This document shows, in pieces, positions 18,599 through 25,473 of a DNA stretch of 26,051 bases (the first letter of the stretch is position 1; every line of letters starts with the position of its first letter). The notes beneath the pieces are model-generated. The model had not been told where the DNA came from. It did no database searches and saw only the letters and a program-made list of their open reading frames with translations. Origin of the DNA: a virus. The DNA lies in the IMG/VR virus record IMGVR_UViG_3300001589_000144, positions 1 through 26,051 of that record. The stretch is one strand, 5' to 3'. Made by a program: the position numbers and the translations under genes.

Positions 18599-19924
18599 AT
18601 GGCTGTATTTAAACAATTCAACACTAACGAAGTAGTTATAGCTCCATTTAATGCAAATAAAAGATTTGCATATAGTGGTTTTGGGATAACAGCCTCTGAT
18701 GTAGGTATAGAATATTATCAATCACAGCAAGGACCTTACACATCCGGATCTAATCCTACAGGATTTACAACAATATTAGATGGAGTATGTTTATTTGGAA
18801 GTATTAAACAATTATATTATTCAAATTATTTAACATCATCATTTGGTGACAATGTTACAACTGGAAGTTTAGTATTAGGAGTTACTTCTGAATTTAATGA
18901 AATAGTTGGCCCTATAACAGGTCCTAGATTTGATAATTTTTTACAATCCTCAGTTACTCAATCTAGATATTTTGCACAATTTTCAGCATCAAAAACAGAT
19001 CCAACAGCTCCTATAGGACCTTCAATAATATCTATACCTTCAAATTTATTTGGTGAAGTAATACCTTGTGAACAATTTCAATTTGAATATACTTCATCTC
19101 AAAATTATACAAGAAGTTTAGTTAAAGATGATGGAGAAGGTAATTTAATGGTTACTTATAATAGTGGGGAAGCAAGACCAGGAGTAGCAAATCCATCAAC
19201 CCAAGAAAAAGTAGGAGATATATTTTATTCTCAAGGTATAGCAATTTTTACAGGACCTGATAGCGGGTCATTAAGAAATTTCCCAACACTTATGGGGGCA
19301 GATGGTACAAATTTTAATAATAATGTACAATCATCATCAATACAATTTTCTTCATCTATTCAACTTAGAGAAAATCAATATAAATGTGTTGTAAGAGACA
19401 ATGAATATTCTTTTACATCTAATCCATCATCTTTAAGACCTTTAGGACAATTAAATGTAGCACCAAACCAACTATCAGGATCAATTTCAGCAACTAATTA
19501 TAATGATGGGGGGGCTGCTGGGGTTTATGAAATTTCAATCCCATCATCTCCATCAACAAGTGGGATAGGAGGTACTGTTAATGTTACCGTAGAATCAAAT
19601 GGAACAATTTCAGATATAACAGTAATTAATACAGGGAGAGGGTATAGTATTGGAGATCTTATAGGCATTTCTTTATCTTCTACAGGAGGAACAGGACTTA
19701 TAACATTTACACTAACATTAAATGATATATCTAATTTTGGAAGTGCAGGTCTTAATGAAACTTATTATGATTTTGCAACAGGATCATATTTTTCACCTTA
19801 TGTTACTACTATAGGACTTTATAATGAATTGTATCAATTAATAGCTGTAGGTAAATTATCACAACCTATACCAATTTCATTATATGTGGATACTACGTTT
19901 ATAGTTAATTTTGATACATGGTAA
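18599..19924 (+). CDS. Virion structural protein, paralogue of the preceding gene with an inserted beta module
   Basis: The protein has 441 residues and shares its C-terminal layout with the 355-residue protein upstream. NEYSFTSNPSS (268-278) and VTTIGLYNELYQLIAVGKLS (402-421) are separated by about 125 residues here but only about 22 there. The extra 100 residues carry one copy of the recurrent beta module (about 300-378, with GYSIGDLIGISL). The N-terminus (KQFNTNEVVIAPFNANKRFA) differs from its paralogue. An alternative ATG at 18594 is in another frame. The next gene starts within its final codons (ATGGTAA). It is probably a tail/neck or fibre-attachment component; the exact role is unknown. 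Confidence 0.62.
   Translation: MAVFKQFNTNEVVIAPFNANKRFAYSGFGITASDVGIEYYQSQQGPYTSGSNPTGFTTILDGVCLFGSIKQLYYSNYLTSSFGDNVTTGSLVLGVTSEFNEIVGPITGPRFDNFLQSSVTQSRYFAQFSASKTDPTAPIGPSIISIPSNLFGEVIPCEQFQFEYTSSQNYTRSLVKDDGEGNLMVTYNSGEARPGVANPSTQEKVGDIFYSQGIAIFTGPDSGSLRNFPTLMGADGTNFNNNVQSSSIQFSSSIQLRENQYKCVVRDNEYSFTSNPSSLRPLGQLNVAPNQLSGSISATNYNDGGAAGVYEISIPSSPSTSGIGGTVNVTVESNGTISDITVINTGRGYSIGDLIGISLSSTGGTGLITFTLTLNDISNFGSAGLNETYYDFATGSYFSPYVTTIGLYNELYQLIAVGKLSQPIPISLYVDTTFIVNFDTW
19500..19735 (+). repeat. Shared beta module inserted in the 441-residue protein
   Basis: The encoded segment (GIGGTVNVTVESNGTISDIT ... GRGYSIGDLIGISLSS ... GTGLITFTLTLND) is absent from the paralogous protein upstream. That comparison supports its being a discrete insertion and roughly sets its limits. 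Similar segments occur in the giant and the 624-residue proteins. Confidence 0.5.
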
Positions 19925-20409
19925 AAATGCCAACAGTAGCTAGCTGGACATACCAGAATAAAGTTATAACATCAATAGAAGATATGCCTAAAGGCACTTA
20001 TGGGTTTATATATGAAGTAATTTACAAACCAGAAAATATAAAATATATAGGAAAAAAAGTACTTTATTTTGAAAGAAATAAAAAATTAGGTAAAAAGGCA
20101 TTAAAGTTATTACAAGAAGAAAGATCTAAACAAGGCCTTAGAGGACGTACTCCACTAAAAGAAAAAATAATCATAGAATCAGATTGGATTAGTTACTTTG
20201 GATCTCAAAAAGAAATACTTACAATTTCAAAAAAAGACAACTCAAATAAAAATTGGGAAAAGCATATACTACAATTTGTTCCTAATAAAAAATTACTTAC
20301 TTATTATGAAACTAAATATCTATTTAAAAATGGAATATTAGAAGATAAATACAGTAATCATATTAATGATAATATTTTAGGAAAGTTCTTTAGAAAAGAC
20401 TTTGATTAG
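19918..20409 (+). CDS. GIY-YIG-type endonuclease-like protein
   Basis: The 163 residues contain the paired motifs of the GIY-YIG nuclease fold: YGFIYEVIY at 28-36 and IKYIGKKVLYF at 41-51. A WISYFGSQKEIL segment (90-101), a likely metal-binding Glu in YYETKYLF (E131) and a conserved-type Asn in YSNHIND (N147) follow. Free-standing GIY-YIG proteins in T4-like phages include Seg homing enzymes; others are resident nucleases. No separate DNA-binding domain is visible beyond basic patches (for example ERNKKLGKKALK at 52-63). The start overlaps the preceding stop; a second ATG at 19927 is possible. It is the last gene before the primase and may mark the boundary between virion and replication genes. 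Its target is unknown. Confidence 0.62.
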   Translation: MVKMPTVASWTYQNKVITSIEDMPKGTYGFIYEVIYKPENIKYIGKKVLYFERNKKLGKKALKLLQEERSKQGLRGRTPLKEKIIIESDWISYFGSQKEILTISKKDNSNKNWEKHILQFVPNKKLLTYYETKYLFKNGILEDKYSNHINDNILGKFFRKDFD

Positions 20410-20414
20410 CAAAT

Positions 20415-20433
20415 AAATTTTCGTATATTACAC
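20415..20433 (+). promoter_or_regulatory. Putative host-type promoter before the primase
   Basis: The 27-base gap contains AAATTTTCGTATATTACAC, ending three bases before the ATG at 20437. Its first 15 bases match the late-promoter-like site at 16782-16796 in 14 positions, but it continues ACAC rather than TATAA. It resembles the TAnnTTTG-type -7 region of Bacteroidota promoters, read as TATATTAC. The role is inferred only. Confidence 0.35.
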
Positions 20434-20436
20434 ATC

Positions 20437-21366
20437 ATGGTAAATGAACTATTAGTTAATTTAGTAAATTCGGTATTAGGAACTGGAAAGAGGACTGCAA
20501 GAGGCAATCAAGCTTATAATTGTCCTTTTTGTAATCATACTAAACCCAAATTAGAAGTTAATTTTTCAGAAAATAAAAAAGGATATAATCCATGGCATTG
20601 TTGGGTATGTGGTAAAAAAGGAACACGCATATCTACTTTATTTAAACAATTAAAAGCTTCATCTGAAAAATTTATTGAATTATATAAATTAGTATCTGAA
20701 GAAAAAGAATATAAAAATAATGAAAATGTAATTGAGGTTAAACTTCCAAATGAATTTAAACCTGTAGATATTAAAGCAGTAGATTTAGTAGGAAGAAAAG
20801 CTTGGAATTATTTAAAAAATAGAGGAATTACTGTCGATGACATAATTAAATATAATATAGGATATTGTGAGTATGGTAATTATAAAAACATGGTAATTAT
20901 ACCTTTTTATGATGAAAATGGTAAATTAAATTATTATACAGGTAGATCATTTGAAAAAGACCCATATAGAAAATATAGAAATCCAGAGGCTTCACGTAAT
21001 ATAATTCCATTTGAGTTATTTATTAATTGGGATTTACCATTAATTTTATGTGAAGGACCTTTCGATGCTATAGCAATTAAAAGAAATGCTATTCCTTTAT
21101 TAGGTAGTAATATACAAGGATCATTAATGAAAAAAATAGTAACATCAGCCGTAAAAAAAATATATATAGCATTGGATTCGGATGCAATTAAAAAAGCAAT
21201 AAAATATGCTGAAGAATTTATAAATGAAGGTAAAGAGGTTTACATGGTAGAACTTCAAGGGAAAGACCCTAGTGAAATGGGATTTAACGATTTTACGAAA
21301 TTAATTCAAACTACCACTCCATTAACACAATATGATTTAATGGAAAAGAAATTACAACTTATATGA
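20437..21366 (+). CDS. DNA primase, gp61-like (CHC2 zinc finger plus Toprim)
   Basis: The 309 residues begin with a primase zinc-binding domain: C29-x2-C32 (NCPFCNH) and, after a strand, C55-x2-C58 with a preceding His (WHCWVCGKKG). A helical linker (about 70-130) and a Toprim domain follow. The Toprim acidic residues are visible in LCEGPFDAIA (E206 and D210) and in IYIALDSDA (D247, D249). In T4, gp61 makes the short RNA primers for lagging-strand synthesis together with helicase gp41. It is preceded by the putative host-type promoter, and its TGA overlaps the ATG of the nuclease gene, so the two form a small replication/repair pair. T4 gp61 is about 342 residues, so the length is close. The domain call is secure. 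Confidence 0.88.
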   Translation: MVNELLVNLVNSVLGTGKRTARGNQAYNCPFCNHTKPKLEVNFSENKKGYNPWHCWVCGKKGTRISTLFKQLKASSEKFIELYKLVSEEKEYKNNENVIEVKLPNEFKPVDIKAVDLVGRKAWNYLKNRGITVDDIIKYNIGYCEYGNYKNMVIIPFYDENGKLNYYTGRSFEKDPYRKYRNPEASRNIIPFELFINWDLPLILCEGPFDAIAIKRNAIPLLGSNIQGSLMKKIVTSAVKKIYIALDSDAIKKAIKYAEEFINEGKEVYMVELQGKDPSEMGFNDFTKLIQTTTPLTQYDLMEKKLQLI

Positions 21367-22133
21367 GTAAGAAAAACATCAAAAGATCCTATAATAGGAT
21401 TTTAGAAATTAGTGATGATGCTAAACAAATTACACTACCAGACTCTAGGTATTATCAAAGGAATGGAGAATATTATCCATCTATAACTTATGTATTAAGT
21501 TGTTATCCTAAAGGTAAATTTTTTCAAGATTGGTTAAAAAAAGTAGGATATAGTGCCGATTGGATTGTAAAAAAAGCAGCAGAGCAAGGAACTCAAGTAC
21601 ATGAAATGTGTGAAGATTATCTTAATGGTAAAGAATTAAATTTTTTACAAAATGGTATTCCAATGTATAATCCTGATGTATGGCAAATGTTTTTAAGGTT
21701 TGTTGATTTTTGGGAAACTTATAATCCTACTTTAATAGAAACAGAAGTCCATTTATTCTCAGATGAAATTAAAGTAGCAGGTACTTGTGATATGGTATGT
21801 GAAATTGATAATGAGTTATGGATTATAGATTTTAAAACATCAAACCATTTACAAACTACATATGATTTACAAACTGCAATTTATGGTAAATGTTATGAAG
21901 AATGTTTTGGTAAAAAAGCGGATCGTTATGGAGTATTATGGTTAAAATCCTCTAAAAGAGGACCTAAAGAAGGAGCTATTCAAGGTAAAGGATGGGAAAT
22001 GTATGAGTCAAAACGAACACAAAAAGAAAACATAGATATATTTCTTACTGTAAAAAGGTTATTTAATTTAGAATTTCCTAAACATAAACCTGTATTTACT
22101 GAATTTAAGACTACAGCTAAAAGAAAATTATAA
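21363..22133 (+). CDS. PD-(D/E)XK exonuclease, RecB/Cas4-like
   Basis: The 256 residues carry the motif series of RecB-type nucleases: GTQVHEMCEDYL (H80), ETEVHL (E127), VAGTCDMVCEI (D143), WIIDFKTS (D156, K158) and YDLQTAIYGK (Q170). D143, D156 and K158 would bind the metal. Such phage proteins process DNA ends for recombination or degrade host DNA; no Cas4-type Fe-S cysteine cluster is apparent. The N-terminal 45 residues (DSRYYQRNGEYYPSITYVLS) are as usual for the phage members of the family. Translation is coupled to the primase by an ATGA overlap, pointing to a joint role in replication/recombination. The C-terminus is basic (TTAKRKL). The fold assignment is strong; substrate polarity is not deducible. 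Confidence 0.83.
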   Translation: MSKKNIKRSYNRILEISDDAKQITLPDSRYYQRNGEYYPSITYVLSCYPKGKFFQDWLKKVGYSADWIVKKAAEQGTQVHEMCEDYLNGKELNFLQNGIPMYNPDVWQMFLRFVDFWETYNPTLIETEVHLFSDEIKVAGTCDMVCEIDNELWIIDFKTSNHLQTTYDLQTAIYGKCYEECFGKKADRYGVLWLKSSKRGPKEGAIQGKGWEMYESKRTQKENIDIFLTVKRLFNLEFPKHKPVFTEFKTTAKRKL

Positions 22134-22142
22134 TATTTATAA
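22131..22142 (+). promoter_or_regulatory. Putative late promoter TAATATTTATAA
   Basis: The box straddles the nuclease stop codon and ends 12 bases before the ATG at 22155. It carries the TATTTATAA core shared with four other gaps and shares its first ten bases (TAATATTTAT) with 4011-4020. It would place the downstream accessory block under late control. Confidence 0.5.
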
Positions 22143-22154
22143 TAAAATTATATT

Positions 22155-22982
22155 ATGGATAACTTTAACTATAAAAAATATATAGCAGAAGGTAAATTAT
22201 TAAAAGAAGCTTCCGACAATCCTAAAGCAATTATATTAGCAGGTGCTCCTGGTGCTGGTAAAGGTTATATTTTACGTGGTTTAGATTTATCAGGTTTAAC
22301 TACTTATAATTTAGATTTAGATTTTGTTCCTTTACTTAAAAAAGCAGGTGTTAGTTTAGATTTAAAAAATGCTACTCCTGAAGAAAGAAGCACATCATCT
22401 AAATTAATGAGGCAAGCAGCTTCAAAATTAAAAGATGAAGATTTACCTAAGGCAATAGCAAGTAGAGAATCATTTATATTAGATGGTACAGGAGCTTCAA
22501 GTCGTGCTACTATTAAATTAAAAGATGAATTAGAGAATGCCGGGTATGATGTATTTATGCTCTATGTTTATACAGATTTAGAACGTTCACTAAAACAAAA
22601 TCAAGATAGATTTGATAAATCTGGAGGTGAAGATAGAAGTTTAGCCCCAGCTATTGTTATGACTACTTGGAATGATGTTACTCAAAATTATAATTTATAT
22701 AAAAGTACATTTGGTAATAACTTTATATCAGTAGCAAATACTTTAAAAGATGAAAAATTAGATAATTTAGAAGATATAATAAGTAAGTACTTAACTCCAT
22801 ATAAACCACAAGGAACAAAACCTAAAGATGCTAAAGCACAAGCAAGATCAGACAAGAGAAAAGCTTCAATTAATGCTCAAATTAAGGCATTATTAGCAGA
22901 CGATGGTGTTAAAAATGTTATTGATAATTCGGTTTCAGCAGAGGAAGCTCAAGCAAAACTTAAATCATTTATAAATGGGTAA
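22155..22982 (+). CDS. Zeta-toxin-like P-loop kinase with a packaging-type leader
   Basis: The protein has 275 residues. After an 18-residue leader (MDNFNYKKYIAEGKLLKE) comes a P-loop kinase domain: KAIILAGAPGAGKGYIL with Walker A G30-x4-G35-K36 (the usual Ser/Thr after Lys is Gly), a YNLDLDFVP segment (51-59), and FILDGTGASSR (107-117). This is the layout of zeta-toxin/AAA_33-type kinases; zeta toxins phosphorylate UDP-N-acetylglucosamine and block cell-wall synthesis. The C-terminal 60 residues are Lys/Ala-rich helical. Leader residues YIAE resemble the end of T4 internal-protein leaders, which the prohead protease cuts after Glu. It is expressed behind a late-promoter-like site and overlaps the next start (ATGGGTAA). 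Other substrates (nucleotides, RNA ends) remain possible; no epsilon-type antitoxin is visible next to it. Confidence 0.72.
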   Translation: MDNFNYKKYIAEGKLLKEASDNPKAIILAGAPGAGKGYILRGLDLSGLTTYNLDLDFVPLLKKAGVSLDLKNATPEERSTSSKLMRQAASKLKDEDLPKAIASRESFILDGTGASSRATIKLKDELENAGYDVFMLYVYTDLERSLKQNQDRFDKSGGEDRSLAPAIVMTTWNDVTQNYNLYKSTFGNNFISVANTLKDEKLDNLEDIISKYLTPYKPQGTKPKDAKAQARSDKRKASINAQIKALLADDGVKNVIDNSVSAEEAQAKLKSFING

Positions 22983-24546
22983 AATTTTAGCAGCATATGG
23001 GGGTGGATTTAAACCACCAACAGGGGGTCATTTTGAAATTGTCAAAAAAGCACTACAAGAATTTCCTGAAATAGATGAATTTACTATATTTGTAGGAGGT
23101 AAAGTTCGTGATGGTATTGATCAAACCGAAGCTGTTTTAGTTTGGGATATTTATAAAAATTATTTAGCAAATAAGGTTAAAATAGAACCTGTAAAATCCC
23201 CAATTGGTGAAATTTTACGTTTAGCAAAAAATAATCCACAAGATACTATTTATTTTGTTATAGGTTATAGAGATGGCAGACAAGATGATTTAGATGATGT
23301 TTCTTCAAGAACAGATAACATACAAGAAAAATATCCAAACATTGAAGTTAAGGTAATACCAACTTTTAACCCTAATATGAGTGGTACTAATGCTAGAAAG
23401 GCATTAGACAAATCAGAAGAAGAATTTATAAAATTTTTACCTGATGAAGTTAAAGAAAAATCAGAAATATTTTCAATATTAAGACCTCCAGTAGAAGAAA
23501 ACTTAAATGAAAATGCGACATATTCTAAAAATATAGATTATAAATCTATGATAAATGATTTAACTGAATATATGTTAGAGCAAGGAAGAAATATAAAACC
23601 TCTACCTAAATTAGAATTTATAGAGGGTGATACAGAAAATGCTAGTGATTTTTTTGGTAAAACAGCGTATTATGATCCAAATACTCAAACTATAGTATTA
23701 TATACAGAAGGTAGACATCCCAAAGATATAGTACGTTCATATGCTCATGAAATGGTACACCATACACAGAATTTGGAAGATAGATTAGAAAATATTACCA
23801 CTACTAATACTACTGAAGATGAAAAATTAAATAAAATTGAAAGAGAAGCATATACAGATGGTAATATGACATTTAGAAATTGGACAGATACATTAAATGA
23901 AGCAATTGTAGGCGCTAAAATAGAATGTGATAATTGTGATTGGAGTTGGAATATTAAAGATGGTGGAGAGGATTTATATATGTGTCATGAATGTGGATAT
24001 AATAATGAACCTATGAATGAAAATAAAGATTATTTTGGTATAAATAAATTTATAAAAGAAGTAGCAGACGCAACTGAATATAAAATATTTTCTGATATGG
24101 ATGGTGTGCTGACTGATTTTGATGCTTCATTTAAAAAAAGATCTGATGGTATAGCTCCTTCTAATTATGAGAAAAAATTCGGTAAAGATAAATTTTGGGA
24201 ATTGATTGATAGTGAAGGAGTAGGGTATTGGGTAGGAATGCCCTGGATGGTAGATGGAAAACAATATTGGGATTATATAAAAAATTATAATACAGAATTA
24301 TTATCATCTCCATCAAGATCATCTACTTCTAGATTAGGTAAAAGATTGTGGGTTAGAAATAATATGCCTGGTGTAAAATTAACATTAGCCCAAGCTGCTA
24401 AAAAACAAAACTATGCTGCTCCTAATCATATATTAATTGATGATAGAGGATCAAATATTGACCAATGGAGAGCAGCTGGCGGTATTGGCATATTACATAC
24501 ATCAGCTTCTGATACAATTCAACAACTTAAAAAGTTAGGATTATGA
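22975..24546 (+). CDS. Four-part fusion: nucleotidyltransferase, HExxH metalloprotease, zinc ribbon, HAD phosphatase
   Basis: The 523 residues fall into clear parts. Residues 1-170 are a HxGH-type nucleotidyltransferase: AAYGGGFKPPTGGHFEIV (H19) and MSGTNARKAL (135-144), as in NMN/cytidylyl transferases. Residues 180-305 hold a zincin: YAHEMVHHTQ (H258-E259-H262) with a likely third ligand in EREAYTDG (E291). Residues 311-345 are a zinc ribbon (C318-x2-C321, C337-x2-C340). Residues 368-523 are a HAD-type phosphatase: FSDMDGVLTDFD (D374, D376) and ILIDDRGSNIDQW (D489, D490). Linkers carry Leu/Ile-x-Glu sites (VEENLNE, DTLNE, NKFIKE), the cut type of T4 prohead protease. It overlaps the kinase upstream and the 108-residue gene downstream (ATGA). 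Domain calls are good; substrates are unknown. Confidence 0.78.
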   Translation: MGKILAAYGGGFKPPTGGHFEIVKKALQEFPEIDEFTIFVGGKVRDGIDQTEAVLVWDIYKNYLANKVKIEPVKSPIGEILRLAKNNPQDTIYFVIGYRDGRQDDLDDVSSRTDNIQEKYPNIEVKVIPTFNPNMSGTNARKALDKSEEEFIKFLPDEVKEKSEIFSILRPPVEENLNENATYSKNIDYKSMINDLTEYMLEQGRNIKPLPKLEFIEGDTENASDFFGKTAYYDPNTQTIVLYTEGRHPKDIVRSYAHEMVHHTQNLEDRLENITTTNTTEDEKLNKIEREAYTDGNMTFRNWTDTLNEAIVGAKIECDNCDWSWNIKDGGEDLYMCHECGYNNEPMNENKDYFGINKFIKEVADATEYKIFSDMDGVLTDFDASFKKRSDGIAPSNYEKKFGKDKFWELIDSEGVGYWVGMPWMVDGKQYWDYIKNYNTELLSSPSRSSTSRLGKRLWVRNNMPGVKLTLAQAAKKQNYAAPNHILIDDRGSNIDQWRAAGGIGILHTSASDTIQQLKKLGL

Positions 24547-24869
24547 AAAATGTAAAATCGTTATCTAAAGGCTATAATAGTAAAGCTCCCTTTAATAATG
24601 ATAAAGGTAGATTAATAGAACCAACTAAACCAGACTATAAATTTACACCTATTATCGAAGATAAAATTGTTCCTTTTGAACCCTCCCCAAATGTAAATTC
24701 TATAACTAAAGAATATAAGGGGGGTTCTAAAAATTCTTCAATTCCCCAATTAACACCATCCCCAAAACCTGTTATTGTATTAGAAAAAGAAATAAAGATA
24801 TCAATACCTAAAAATAAAATTGATATAAATAGAAAAGTTAAGAGTTTAAATAATGGTTATAAAAAATAA
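24543..24869 (+). CDS. Short Pro/Lys-rich protein with three degenerate repeats
   Basis: The gene encodes 108 residues of low-complexity, probably disordered sequence rich in Lys, Pro, Asn and Ser. Three related segments recur: VKSLSKGYNSK (4-14), VNSITKEYKGG (51-61) and VKSLNNGYKK (99-108), with consensus V-(K/N)-S-(L/I)-x-x-x-Y. Two Pro-rich stretches separate them (TPIIEDKIVPFEPSP and IPQLTPSPKPVIVLE). It is TGA-coupled to the fusion gene (ATGA) and lies five bases before the next gene. No enzyme motif is visible. It could be a linker, scaffold or DNA-binding tail that works with its neighbours; this is a guess. Although short and simple in composition, it is preserved as an intact, coupled frame and is likely a real gene. 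Confidence 0.6.
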   Translation: MKNVKSLSKGYNSKAPFNNDKGRLIEPTKPDYKFTPIIEDKIVPFEPSPNVNSITKEYKGGSKNSSIPQLTPSPKPVIVLEKEIKISIPKNKIDINRKVKSLNNGYKK

Positions 24870-24874
24870 ATAAT

Positions 24875-25450
24875 ATGTCAGAAGATAATGTTTTAAAAAG
24901 AGAATTTGGAAAAAAAGATGTTACCCGTCTTAGAAATTTAATGACTGGTAAACATAATGAAAGAAATGGTGAAGGAGTAGGTTATAGTAAAAAAGATTCA
25001 TTTCATGAAGAAGGTGATATTTGGGAAGAAGATGGACGAAAGTGGACTATAAAAGAGGGTATTAAACAAAACATTACAAAATTAGATAAAGCAAAAAACA
25101 AATCTTTAGTTCCTTTATTTTGCCCTAAATGTAAAAAAATTATGAATAAAGGGATGGATCCTAGTTATTATACATTTACAGATCAATGTTTTAAATGTTT
25201 TAAATTATTTGAAACTCGTTTAAAAGCAACAGGTTTATGGGAAGAATGGAATAAAAAAATGATTAATGGTAATATAGATGGATTTATTGCTTGGTATAAA
25301 GATTGGGTAATGGATACAATAAATACTACAACCAATTCATTTATTAGTGAAAAAGGAGATGTAGAAAAATGGGATGGTGGTGTAAATAAAGCAAAAGCAT
25401 TAGAAGCACTTAATAAAACCATTATAGAATGGGAAAAAGCAAGAAAATAA
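24875..25450 (+). CDS. Zinc-ribbon protein of unknown function
   Basis: The 191-residue protein has a central zinc ribbon: C83-x2-C86 (FCPKCKKIM) and C105-x2-C108 (QCFKCFK). The N-terminal 70 residues are charged and conserved-looking (KREFGKKDVTRLRNLMTGKH; GVGYSKKDSFHEEGDIW; KWTIKEGIKQNITKLDKA). The C-terminal half is helical and acidic/Trp-rich (GLWEEWNKKM; GFIAWYKDWVMDTIN; GDVEKWDGG). I recognise this as a type of conserved protein in T4-like marine phages, but no function is known to me. It lies in the accessory block, five bases after the 108-residue gene and just ahead of another late-promoter-like site. A nucleic-acid or protein-binding adaptor role is plausible from the ribbon alone. 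Confidence 0.65.
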   Translation: MSEDNVLKREFGKKDVTRLRNLMTGKHNERNGEGVGYSKKDSFHEEGDIWEEDGRKWTIKEGIKQNITKLDKAKNKSLVPLFCPKCKKIMNKGMDPSYYTFTDQCFKCFKLFETRLKATGLWEEWNKKMINGNIDGFIAWYKDWVMDTINTTTNSFISEKGDVEKWDGGVNKAKALEALNKTIIEWEKARK

Positions 25451-25466
25451 CGTATATTTATAAATA
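25451..25466 (+). promoter_or_regulatory. Putative late promoter CGTATATTTATAAATA
   Basis: This site combines the CGTATATT start seen at 16789 and 20422 with the TATTTATAAATA palindrome seen at 4014. It includes an exact T4-type TATAAATA box (25459-25466) and ends seven bases before the ATG at 25474. It fills almost the whole 23-base gap and is the most complete version of the motif in the window. Confidence 0.6.
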
Positions 25467-25473
25467 AAATCAA

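Noticed and set aside
22155-22982. Toxin-antitoxin pair based on the zeta-like kinase
   Set aside because: No epsilon-like antitoxin gene adjoins it; the neighbours are a long fusion enzyme and a nuclease, and the leader and late promoter point to a virion role.
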